Part shown: positions 11,473-22,009 of the stretch, in pieces
Numbering within the stretch: position 1 is the stretch's first letter
How the letters are laid out: each line of letters begins with the position of its first letter
Origin: Conidiobolus incongruus B7586
Lineage: Eukaryota; Entomophthoromycota; Entomophthoromycetes; Entomophthorales; Conidiobolaceae
Length of the DNA stretch: 30,413 bases
Reading direction: 5' to 3'
Assembly (NCBI GenBank): GCA_000697335.1
Contig: JNEM01006284.1
Span: 1 to 30,413, forward strand
The notes under the pieces: generated by a model
The model's input: the letters and a program-made list of their open reading frames with translations, nothing else
Told to the model about the DNA's origin: nothing
Database searches by the model: none
Made by a program: the position numbers and the translations under genes

Positions 11473-13592
11473 ATGACTAATAGTAAAAAAAGCTCTAAAG
11501 AATCAAGTTCCAAAGATAGTAAATCAAAAGCAACCACCTCAAAACCAACCGAGGTCAAATCTATTGAAGATTATCAAATCGAATCACAGATTCAAGCTGT
11601 TAACGAAACCTGTAATTTGTATGCTATTGTGAAATCTACAGAAGATAACGATACCCAAACTTTAAGTATTTACAGTATTCACGATCACCAATTATTAATT
11701 CATACAACTTTAAACCAAAGTTCCAAAGTTGCTTATATTCAATGGTTAAATTCTTTAAATGCTAATACAAATCAAGTAATTATTTTTTTAATATTTATAT
11801 TTGTATATTAACATTTTTCAAACTTTAGACGAATACTACAGCTAGTTCTCGTTCATCAGTATTAACTGTACCCCATACACAAATTTTAGTTTTAGGCTTA
11901 GATAATGGTGATATCGAATTTTTTGACTTAAAATCTAAGGACACTTGCTTAACTCTTAAGGGTCAGCATTCTAGTGAAATTATACATATTGTCCAAGATA
12001 AAGATCAATTAATCTCACTCGATAAAACTTCCACAATTACTCATTGGAGTTTGCAAACTGGAAAATATTTAAAGTAATTAATTTTAGATTTTTTATACTA
12101 TTGTTATTTATATTTGATTAGGAAATGGTCGGATGGTGATAACCAGATTAATCAAATCCTTTATTTGGAACAATCTAAACAATTGTTAACTGCTGGTGCT
12201 TCCATTAAACTCTGGGATCTCGAAAGTTATGAAGTTGTTAAGGTATGCCACATATCTAAAATATCAAGATTCATCTAACTAATATTATTTTAGACATTTA
12301 CCGGTATTAAAGAATCCATCGATCTTGTCGTTTTATTCACTAGAGACCGTCGTATTTTTATTGCTTACTCAAAATCTTCCAATATCTTATATCTTTTCGA
12401 TACTGAATCCAAGCACATTGAACCATTATTCAAAATCCAATCAACTGAAAAACTTGAGAGAATTTTGGGTATTAAAGATGTTTCAGGAATGCAAGTGTTA
12501 GCCCTCACCTCACAAGGTACTCTAATTGGTTGGTTTAATATTGTACCAGCCAATATTTTCCACAAAGACCCTGCCGATCTTAGCAAGAGTGCCAAATATC
12601 CAGCTAATTACAAACTTCAATTCAACAAGCAGAAGTTTGATGAAGTTCTTCCTATCAAGTATTTAGGTGTTAACGCTCTCTATAATATTCCCATCGTATC
12701 TCGAGGCTATTATAATCGTTTGGGTGGCTTCGAATCCTTATGGGTTGATTACACATCAAAGAGTCAAAATATTAAAGTTTCTCGTGAGAAGGGTGACCAT
12801 TTGTCCATTGACAAACTTTCATCCAAGCGTAAAGCTTCCCAAATCGAGGCTAACTCTACAACCGTTGATAGTTTGGACCCTGTACAAAACTATACTACTT
12901 TCCCTCATTCTCTCGCTGTTGAGATGATTCAGTACTTGAACAGTGGCAAGCTTCCTACCAAGACACTCGTCAATTTGATCTCTCAAACTGTCAAATACGG
13001 CCAAAATGAACTCATTTCTTTACATTTGACCCACATCGGCATCCACCAACTCATCAAAATCTTGCCCCACATGGCATCAGATCATATTCCCCCATTATTC
13101 AACATTCTCATGGACTTGTTGAGTGCTTCGAGGACGCTGAGCGCCCGCTCTCTCAGCTGGCTTCGAGCCATCCTCGTCTACCATCGTAATTCCCTCATGT
13201 CCAATGGCCAAGTCGTCGACCGTCTTACTTCCGTACTCGAAGACACCACAGGAACCCAACTTGACAACTACACCGACCTCACGCGTCTCGAAGGACGTCT
13301 CCGTCACATTCAACAGCAAATCAAACTCCGCGAACATGTACTAGCCCCTGAACTTCAAGACACTACTGAGGAGCAGGAATCTGCACCTGAAGATGTCCTA
13401 AGCTCCAAAGAGTCTGCCTTTGAACAAGGCTACTCCGCCTTCGAAGATTCCGATGACGACAATGATAATGATGAAGAACCCGAAGACAGCTTCTTCGGCA
13501 TTCCCGAAGAGGACGAAAGCAATAATTTAGATGATAAGTTGGCTAAAGTGAATGGCAATAGAAATCAATCAAACAAGAAGCAAAAGAAATAA
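11473..13592 (+). CDS. UTP5: U3 snoRNP / small-subunit processome protein UTP5 (WDR43-like) (join 11473-11775, 11829-12073, 12122-12242, 12294-13592)
   Basis: A nucleolar subunit of the t-UTP (UtpA) complex, which joins early pre-rRNA and supports 18S rRNA processing. Four exons give 655 aa, close to yeast Utp5 (643 aa). The GT-AG introns are 11776-11828 (53 b), 12074-12121 (48 b) and 12243-12293 (51 b); the frame closes exactly at each. Residues 1-30 are Lys/Ser-rich. WD40-like repeats fill the N-terminal half (ILVLGLDNGDIEFFDLKSK; TITHWSLQTGKYLK; LLTAGASIKLWDLES). The Utp12 domain spans about residues 428-564 (from SLAVEMIQYLNSGKLPTKT to DLTRLEGRLRHI). An acidic stretch (about 610-645) and a basic tail (NKKQKK) close the protein, as is common in nucleolar factors. 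G+C is higher in the last exon. AATAAA lies at 13626-13631. WD43 versus other Utp12-domain proteins (Utp4, Utp9, Utp12) is decided by size and domain order. Confidence 0.92.
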
Positions 13593-13745
13593 GTTTTTTA
13601 CAAAGTTTTTAATAGTTATAGAATTAATAAATATTGTGTCATTGAAAAAAAATGTCTATTTTTTATATAAAGGTTAATTGAGTGATGGAAATTATTTTTT
13701 AGTTAATTTTGTAATATAAATTTAAATTTCGCAAAAAATTTGCTT
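13593..13745. other. UTP5 3' flank
   Basis: This stretch contains the polyadenylation signal at 13626-13631 and a run of six A at about 13733-13738. On the minus strand that run is a T-run placed where a pol III terminator of the neighbouring tRNA-like sequence would lie. Confidence 0.5.
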
Positions 13746-13827
13746 TAATAACGATGAGACTGAAACTTATGACTCTTACAACCTAGCAACCCGAGTGTAC
13801 CGCTTTGGCCAACTTGGCCACATTATC
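13746..13827 (-). pseudogene. tRNA-Leu-derived pseudogene
   Basis: On the minus strand this 82-base sequence aligns end to end with the intact tRNA-Leu(CAA) at 10579-10661, with one single-base gap in the D loop and roughly 72% identity by hand alignment. The acceptor arms still pair (GATAATG with CGTTATT, two G-T pairs) and box A TGGCCAAGTTGG is preserved. The anticodon stem (GTACA/TGCTA) no longer pairs well, the anticodon position reads CGG, and the box B core TTCGAAT has become TTTCAGT. A Leu-type long variable arm carrying a proline anticodon makes a working tRNA unlikely. A diverged, still-transcribed tRNA-like RNA cannot be excluded, since a T-run follows on the minus strand. Confidence 0.75.
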
Positions 13828-13979
13828 ATACTTAATATTTTAATGTTATCAATAATTTTTATAAATACTTATTAAGTTTTCTATATGGAATTTTTGAAAA
13901 AAATATCAATATTCATTTTAATCCATAATTTACATTTCAGTTTCTTGTGAGTGATTATTACAATTAACCTTTTCCAAAT

Positions 13980-14050
13980 CGAGAATTATAATATAATGGT
14001 TAATATTATCCTTGATATTACCAGTTCGTGATATAATGGTTAGAAAAATT
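13980..14050 (+). pseudogene. Possible tRNA-Asp-like remnants in tandem
   Basis: The 12-mer ATATAATGGTTA occurs at 13991-14002 and again at 14031-14042. In the second copy it is preceded by TTCGTG, giving a sequence close to the 5' half of fungal tRNA-Asp (remembered consensus TCCGTGATAGTTTAATGGTTAGAA). After the first copy, CTTGATATTACCAG resembles a worn anticodon arm of the same tRNA. No acceptor stem or T arm can be closed, so these would be fragments only. Low certainty because the surrounding DNA is so AT-rich. Confidence 0.35.
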
Positions 14051-14373
14051 CTTTTTAAATATTCAGTCAATTTAAAGTTAGTTATATTTTAATATATATT
14101 TAATATCTAAACATGATTTCAATGAATTATATGATAAAATTGTATTGTTTTAAAAAAATATAAATTTTAGGTAATTGAGAATGTATATTTTATAACTTTT
14201 AACTAAATCATTAATGATAGTATTAAATTTATAATCTTTCAAATATCAATATTTTTAGTGAAATATCATATCAAATAAACTTTAAATGATAATTTGATAA
14301 CTTTAAAAATCAAACCTATTACCCAAATCTATATTTTCAGCAGGATTTCGTAAAATGCAAGTAATACAGTAAA
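14051..14373. other. AT-rich spacer
   Basis: No gene or RNA could be recognised; only A/T-rich sequence before the broken RidA gene. Confidence 0.6.
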
Positions 14374-14690
14374 TTAAACTTCAATTAAAACATCTTTGGA
14401 GAGTCTAAAAGCTTCAAAGGAGTCACGAACGGGTTTGGAAGGGAAGTACCTATGATTTCATTGACAGAAATTATCTATATTCTTAGGGTAAATATTGTCC
14501 TTGACTACTTTTAAACTTGAAGCACCCGCAAGTAAAATTCCCAAATTTTCGAGAGCTTGACGAGTTTGAGTTTTGATACCTTTTACAAGTTTCATAGGTT
14601 CGATTTTGAGAAGAATTTTACCATATACAAATAAATATCCGTTCACTTTGTTAGCTTGAGAGTAAGAACTAATTGCTTTAAAATCTGTAT
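14374..14690 (-). pseudogene. RidA/YjgF/UK114-family (Hmf1/Mmf1-like) pseudogene
   Basis: RidA proteins deaminate reactive enamine/imine intermediates from amino acid metabolism, in mitochondria or cytosol. On the minus strand an uninterrupted frame from 14690 to 14458 reads DFKAISSYSQANKVNGYLFV, then LVKGIKTQTRQALENLGILL and GASSLKVVKDNIYPKNIDNF, matching the family core in order. A stop follows at 14458-14460. Beyond it, two small frame changes separate VNEIIGT (14455-14435) from YFPSKPVRDSFEAFRLSKDV, which ends LIEV and a stop at 14374-14376. The Arg that binds the substrate carboxylate is still present in PVRDS. The left edge has a plausible 3' splice site (ttctag before 14690), so a small 5' exon is missing or unrecognised. 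The frame breaks inside the most conserved part make it a pseudogene. Confidence 0.85.
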
Positions 14691-14699
14691 CTAGAAATA

Positions 14700-17600
14700 T
14701 TTTTGATAATCAAGTTAAAACTTTTTATTAAAACTAATTGATTGAGTATGCAAAGATATAGACTCAATTTTTTTCAAAAAGTATTTAAAAGATCATTTTC
14801 ATCAGATATAAAATGTTAAAATGAACTTAACTATATCATTGATTTTCACTCAAGATATTTTCTTCAAAATGATTTGTCAATGATCATCAAAAAAAATTGA
14901 CGTAAATTTTAGATAATCATTTAACTTTGAGTACTTCTTTGTGACGAATTTCCAATGTGAGCAACTTTCAATTGAATTTAATATCATATTATTATATTAA
15001 AGTTTTAATAATTACTTTGAAATTATAATCAGCTTTATCTACCAATTCTTTCAAAATGATATTATTTTTCAAATTAAATCCTATATATTGAAATCAAAAT
15101 TTGTTATTAAGCTCAATTTTCAAACTGCAATACAACAGCAGCTTGAGCTAACGAAAATTAATTATTTTGATCTAAGATAATCTATACATATAATATTTGA
15201 TTAGATATAGACCTTTATTTAAAATATTAAAAACCTCAATATACATATAATTTTCAGATTGAATAATATTGACCTGTTCACATTGTTTTCCAAATATTTT
15301 TTGAAAATTTTTATGGTTTGATTATTTTAATTTTTCTTTAAAAAAAGTATAAACGATTATTATATACTCTCTAGTGTTCAAATTTAATATGTCTTCAAAT
15401 AATATTTACTCTCTTTTTGAAATTATTATTCACTTGATTAAAATATTTTGTATTTTAAAGCAAATCAAGGAAAAATTTGATAATAATTTATATCAATCAA
15501 ATGTTAAAGTCTGTACAGTTAAAAAACATACAATATTTAATATAATTTTAAAAAAACATTTTAAATAATCCTCTATTAGTATAAAGAATATAAATGTTTT
15601 TCATCTATAAATTTTTCTTGTAAAATTGTCTTTTTATATTCTTTCATGAATTAAAATAAATATAAAAATATTATTGGATGAATACCTTATTAGTTAAATA
15701 TCATAATATACTTCTTATATATTGTACTAAAATTAGATTTGAATAGAATAATCAGATATATGATAAAATATACAATATTTAAAATTATTTTGATATTTTG
15801 AATTTCAATGAATATCATATATATATCTGTTAGCATATAAGTAATAAAATTTAATTCAATTCATAATATATAACCAATAAAATATTTCAATTCTAAATCA
15901 GATAAAGATATAATCTGATTATTAAGATAAATTTATAATAATTAACTGAATAAATTAGATACTTGATAAAGCTAAGTGTTTTTAAACTTAATTTTTTAAA
16001 TTTATTTTAAAAACTTATATAGCTAATATTTTATTTCACCGTATCTACTCTTATAATTATTATTTAATAAGATTATTAAAATTAAATAAATACTATATTA
16101 ATATAAAGTATTAAATCAATTATTAGATTCAAAATATTGATATTTAAATAAATATTAATATCAATAATAGTTCGTTTTATTAGATAAATTAAATGTAAAA
16201 TAATGGTAGATAGTGATATAAAACTATAATTGATAATGAATTAATATAAACTATATAGAAATATAGCTTTTTGTATTCAGAAAATATATTTATTATATAT
16301 TGATATAAAATATCTAATTAAAATTAAAAACAATGATTATAGATTGATAATAATTGTTTTAAATCCTAAGGAATTTAGTTAAAAAATAATAATTAAGAAA
16401 TATTAAAGAAATTTAAATAAATAAAAGACTATATTTATTAATTTAATCAAGGTTATTTATATATTAATTTATTTTAAAATCAAAGTAATTAATATTATAA
16501 TAGAATATTTTATTTATAATTAATAAAATATAAATTTATTGAATATATTAAATATTAACTCTATAATTTAATAAATAACTAAACTTTTTTAAGTTTAAAT
16601 TTCCATTTTATAAAAGGATTTTATTAAAAGATATTTTTTTATTTTATCATATTTATTAATATAAAACAATAATATTATAATTTAAAATTCATATATTATG
16701 ACTTCTATTAAATTTTATCTTAAATATAATTATAATAAATATATAATAAATTTTAATATATTATATATTATCAAGCAAAAATGTTTATATTAAAATTTTA
16801 AAATTATTATTCAAAATTTTAAGATAAAATTTAAACTATTTAGTAAAAAGATAAAATAAATATTAATTATATCAAATTTTGTCAATTTTTATTATTAAAA
16901 TTAATTATCATTTTATAATATATATTGTAATATTAAAATTCATTATAATTTTTAATTTAATAATATTTGTTATATATTTTTATAATAATTTTTAGCTAAA
17001 ATTATGGAAACTTTATTTATTAAATAAGTTTAAACCTGTTCTATATTTATCATATTTTCTAAAAATCAAAAATCTTAAATATAATATCTTGATAAAAAAA
17101 TTAGATTTAAAAAGATTTATTAAATATTTAATTTTAAATTTTAAATATATATGTAATTTTAAAAATAGATTATAAAAAGCTATATAAAAACACTAAGAAG
17201 TTACCATTAATATAAATTTTATAATTAAATATGAAGGAAGATAGAGAAATTAAAAATTTAATATTTCTGCTCTATTTTCTTTATTTGAATAAATATTAAA
17301 AATTAGCGGACTTTTCAAACTATTGCATATTTTGATTTAAAGCATCAAATATTATTCTGAAACAATATTAGTTTAATCATCATAATGGCCATTTTATGAA
17401 GTTCAAATTATTTTATTATATTAATAATTTTCATTTAATTTATATATAGATTGAATTATATTAATATAATATCCAAGTAATATTGAAATTCCTAAATATT
17501 AAAATAATGAGTTAAATTCTCATTAAAAATTAAAATTTATATTCATTTACAAAATAAGTGAGTTATATAATACATGCAAAATACAGTATTTTATAAATAT

Positions 17601-17759
17601 TTTAAATATATTAAATATTTCTTATAATAATTGAAAAAAAATTTGATCTGAATAATTATAGAGTTCAATATAATTTTTAACTTATCTATATGTTATATTT
17701 TAAAATAAATTAATCAGTTTAAATTTATTAGTCTAATAATTTGTAATCATTTATAGCTA
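14700..17759. other. Extremely AT-rich desert
   Basis: About 3 kb in which no gene, RNA or repeat family could be supported. A 64-codon plus-strand frame at 15374-15568 is composed almost only of A/T-rich codons, has no recognisable motif and is treated as chance. Confidence 0.7.
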
Positions 17760-18750
17760 AAAGATACATGGTGCTTGTGGTACATATAGATGATATAAAG
17801 TAAAATAAAACTCTGAAAAGATAACAAAAGTAAGTACAATCAATGATTTCCTACTTCAAGATTTAAATTATAAATCAACCGATTGTATAATCCACATATC
17901 AAGCTTCTATCCTGAAATCAGCTCAGAATTATGCAATCATATATGTAAAATTACTAGTACTTTTTATGTTTATTTATCAACTTGCCTCAAACACATAAGG
18001 TAAACATATAGTAATTTATGCACTCATCATGTATCCATAAAATATCAGGAACATAATACCAATTAAATCACTTCTCAGAAATTATCATTAAACCTAGCAG
18101 TACAAGCTTGGAATGAAAGGACAATTCAAAGACCATCATATCAAGATTTATTCCAAAGATTAGGACCTGGCAGAGAGTATCGAATTAGAACGATATATAG
18201 GTTGGGAGCCTTCAAGAAGTGTGGGGAAAATGATGGTTAGTGGTGATGTATTGGGATGCTACAACACTATTTCGGGACAACCTGTTTTACTTTTTCAAAG
18301 CACTGTTTCACTATAGATGATGCAATGCCAACGACATTACTCACTTTGAGGTCGAACCTAGTTGCAATCATTTCAAAATTTACCATAGAATTCACAAAAA
18401 TTACTAAATGGAATAAATTTTTATAATTTTTTTAAATTAAACAATTTAAGAATTAAAATTACTGTGAAACTACGGACTTAAAGATTGAAATATTCAACAT
18501 CAGAATTATGAACTTCAGACATTATGACCGAAACAAATATTGGTTACACCCTGTAGCACCTTGACATATACTTGTTCATGAAGATAGGTGTACAAAAGCA
18601 AAGAGTTAAAACCACTCTTCTCAATCTCAATTGACTTATAATAGTTGTACACACTTACTAACATCTCGGAATAAAATTTTAACTACCACTTATAATATAA
18701 TAAATTTCACTAGAATCTACTTGGTATGCATTAGAAATGTGTTATACCAT
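17760..18750 (+). other. Unassigned relic island with coding-like fragments
   Basis: This kilobase has visibly more G+C than the desert on both sides. On the plus strand it shows open fragments with mixed amino-acid composition. One starts near 17870 (LNYKSTDCIIHISSFYPEIS, about 45 codons). Another runs from about 18076 to 18240 (AWNERTIQRPSYQDLFQRLG, then EYRIRTIYRLGAFKKCGEN). A third near 18243-18300 reads MYWDATTLFRDNLFYFFKAL. They are separated by stops and frame changes. I do not recognise the family. It resembles the other worn genes in this window more than random sequence. Confidence 0.45.
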
Positions 18751-19537
18751 CCAAATAGCTATATATAATAATATGTTTTTATTTGATTATTGTTATAATT
18801 TCATTTATATTAGTTGAATTATTTATCAAAAGATCTTTGTCAAAAACGATCAATTTTCAAAATCTTCAGATTTGGTTTTAATACTAGTTAATCAACTTTT
18901 GTAACTATTAAGATATTGCCTTACACTGGAAAGGAACTAAAATGAAAATTAATTACACTCGGCATTCTACAACATTATAAAGCTTCAAACAATATTAACA
19001 AAAAATTCTAAAGTTCTGACTAATATAATAATTTAAATAATAGATAATTTTATCCCATTTTATAATTGAAACAATTTGAATAATTTTGAATATATTCATT
19101 AAATTATAAATAAATAAAAATTAAAATATTCAAATTGAGTAATTATTTTTTTTATAAAATTTTGAAAATTTCAAATCAATATATTATTTTATTAAAAATG
19201 AAATATCTTTTTTTATATATTTTAATATTTTTAAAAACTTAATAATGAATTGATTATTATATGCTATTATTTAATTTTTATTTAATATAATATTTTGAAA
19301 AAAAAATTTATATTTTTTTCTATTTTTTCTAAAAAATTTTGGGATTAATAATTTCTATATTTGAAACAATAAATAATGTTTCAAAAATCTTTGATAGGTT
19401 TTAATTAAAATGATGAAATTTAATTTATAAGGTTTAGTGTTTAAAATTTTTAGCTTTTAACTCTTTTTATTACTTTTTCATTATTGTACTATATTAATTG
19501 CTAAATTATAAATATTGTTAAAGAGATAGTTATACCA
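18751..19537. other. AT-rich intergenic region upstream of the LPMO gene
   Basis: No gene is visible. A TATAAAT at 19507-19513 lies about 25-30 bases before the LPMO start codon and could be its TATA element, though such matches are common at this base composition. Confidence 0.6.
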
Positions 19538-20236
19538 ATGGTAACAACCCTAACAAACTGGATCTCAATACTATTGCTAATACTGTCTGGAATTCAATGC
19601 CACATGGAACTAGCATATCCAAATCCCCGAAAATCCAAGTATAGCGACTACTACCGCCAATTAGATTTAGTTGACTGGTCATTAAGTGCACCTGTAGGGA
19701 ATTCAGTGCAACAAAACTTTCCAATGCCATGTCGTGGTACTGATCCAGGACCGATAGAGGCGTTATACAATCCGGGAGATACTATCAAATTTCGGTTTTA
19801 TAATCAGACTAGTCACAATGGCGGTCATTGCCAGTTCTCAATAAGTTATGATGGTGTCAAGTGGGGTGTGTTGAAGACGGTTATCAGGAATTGTTTTCTT
19901 GACACTTTGACTTATAATGTTCAGTTGCCGGAAAATGCACCACCTAGCGATCGGGCTGTGATAGCTTGGACTTGGATCAACGCTACTGGCACGCGAGAAT
20001 TCTATATGAATTGCGTCGACATTACGATCGGAGGGACCAACACGCATAATAAATTGATATTACCGGAAATGTTCGTAGCGAATTTACCGGGGTTTACGAA
20101 GATACCGGAATTTACGGAGGGGTATGACTATTCAGATTTGTACGATAGTCAACCCAAGATCGTAGTAGGGTTGAGTTTGGAACAGATAAGGGAGTGGGAG
20201 AGTAATCATTTGGATGATATTCCTCTAGTTTAATCC
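19538..20236 (+). CDS. Secreted AA11-like lytic polysaccharide monooxygenase
   Basis: A copper enzyme that oxidatively cuts chitin or related polysaccharides outside the cell. The 231-aa protein has a hydrophobic signal peptide (residues 1-21, ending SGIQC), after which the mature chain begins with His22 (HMELAYPNPR), as the copper histidine brace demands. The second brace residue is probably His93 in SHNGGHCQFS. Tyr156 in TREFYMNC is the likely axial residue. Cys65, Cys98, Cys119 and Cys159 sit where AA11 enzymes have two disulfides. The segments VIRNC, IAWTWINATG, FYMNCVDITI and LPEMFVANLPG follow the remembered order of the Aspergillus oryzae AA11 enzyme. The gene has no intron; a short acidic C-terminal tail follows the catalytic domain, with no carbohydrate-binding module. 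The stop is at 20231-20233, and TTTATTTTATTAG follows. The fold is confident; substrate and exact AA family number are less so. Confidence 0.88.
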
Positions 20237-20407
20237 TTTATTTTATTAGTATATTATTTCTGCTATTAATTAATAATTACTTAAATTTGATTATTCATTA
20301 GATAGAATACTATAAGAGAAGTATAAAATTAACATATAAATTTTAAATTATAAAAATAGATAAAATCATTTAATTTTAAAAAATCTTATAATCACAAATA
20401 TCTGTGA

Positions 20408-21890
20408 TTAATTTAAAGCTTTTTTTATTACTCAAATGAAACGTCTCACTCCATCTAATATATCAGTCATCGAGTAGGGTGCTATCTGTTGACAGTTGAA
20501 ACCTCTTCAAACATGGAATACTCCATGATGAAGTAGATTTCTGTAAATGGTATATAGGTCTATATCCTTATCTAATAAGAGACATAATTGACAGTATTTT
20601 TTCATTATTTTCGGAAGTGATAATTTTCAACTTTAACAAGAGATTAAAATTTGGATGAATAAAAAGTTCCAAATAATGAGTAAGTAAAAAAAAACTGTCC
20701 ACGGAGTAAAGACATATCAAGTTAGTCATAAATATCTAAAGGACAGTGGAGTACTAGGACATCAATGTCATTTGGACTGGAAAGTTGGAAGCTTGCAGCA
20801 TCCGGTGACAGTTCCAGTTGGTTAGTGCACTGGAATCGAGTCTCGCGCTGATGTACACATCAGCTGATGAACCGATATAAATCTTTTTTGAAGACTTGCT
20901 TCTCGTGTAAGATCAGATCTCCGATGTTGTTCAGACTGTATCATAAATATTTGTAGGCGTGTCAGCATGCGTTATTCAAGTTCCATTCATTCAAATGTAT
21001 CGGAGTGTTGCTGAATGCGTGCGTCCAACCGGCCTGACTATACTGCCTCCACCATGGCCTCTCTTGACCTGTGTAATAATGAGTCCGTGGCACCATAATC
21101 ACAGAAAACTGGTCCCCTTTTACTTCGATAATGTTGGAAATATCATCGTGTCTCAGGAAATACTGATCATTATTGGGTCTCAAATAAATGACATCCTTAT
21201 CTTGATTCAAATCGTGGTTATTTATCTGAGCTTGAACCGCTTAATTATCACTTGAAAACGTCTTATCTTCCAGCAAAGCCTTATAATTTATTCCTGCTGT
21301 AGACTAGTGAAATACATTCAACAAGTAGTACAAAATCATTGCCAATTTGAACATAGTTGCGATTATGATGATTATACCACTTTAATGTCACAATGGTTAA
21401 ACATTGATCATACACTATAAGCAACATAATATTCACCAACTGCTTTAGCAATTTTGGATACACTTTGACTACCAATATAAATTCATGATCTATGAAAACG
21501 GTGATGAAAGTAAGCCTAAAAAGTCCAAATAAAAGCCAATATATAATATAACGTAATACAAAGTTGATTCTTTTGCAAATTACTATTTTGACTATACTTC
21601 CAACTCAATTAATTTCTTACTTGGAAGATTTAATAATTAAGGCTACTTGCTAACCAGATAAATATGATTTTCGTCAGAGCTCTTATCAAACTATGACTAT
21701 CAAGAATGAGCCATTTATCTGAATTTTAAATTTAGTAATAAGGTAATTAGGTCTAACATCCTCAGGTTCAATATCCCTAACTCCTTGGTATAAATTACTC
21801 CTATCTATTCTTCTAGAAACTTTGATATAATTTTCAATGATTATAAAGTTTATTTTAGAATTTTTTAAGATTTAACTTTAATTTTGTTAA
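20408..21890 (-). pseudogene. Decayed second copy of kynureninase, introns retained
   Basis: This minus-strand region aligns along its whole length with the intact kynureninase at 24058-25577. The equivalent of the stop is at 20408-20410. Matching blocks include the C-terminal ACGTCTCACT segment, the tract around 20780-20960, the open piece at 20962-21210 (with IHLNEWNLNNAC against LHLNEWNVDFAC), and the small 5' exons near 21420-21520, 21590-21700 and 21740-21890. Intron positions are still recognisable, so it arose by DNA duplication rather than from mRNA. Many stops and indels interrupt it, and the block that should hold the PLP-binding lysine is no longer open. Both copies lie in the same orientation, 3,650 bases apart stop to stop, which points to a tandem duplication followed by decay of this copy. 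Confidence 0.9.
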
Positions 21891-22009
21891 TATAAAAATT
21901 AAAATTAAAATTAAAAAATATTTTTTTGATGATAATTTTTAAAAAAAATTTTTCTGCCTAAATTATATTGAATTTTATTTTTAATGGTTAAATTATTTAA
22001 TATATTGGA

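Noticed and set aside
15374-15568. Small plus-strand frame of 64 codons
   Set aside because: Composed of A/T-rich codons in an A/T desert, with no motif, no splice context and no neighbour to support it.
17765-17812. Fragment VLVVHIDDI resembling the YVDD box of Copia-type reverse transcriptase
   Set aside because: Only one short box matches; the following sequence shows none of the expected reverse transcriptase or RNase H segments, so a Copia fossil cannot be claimed.
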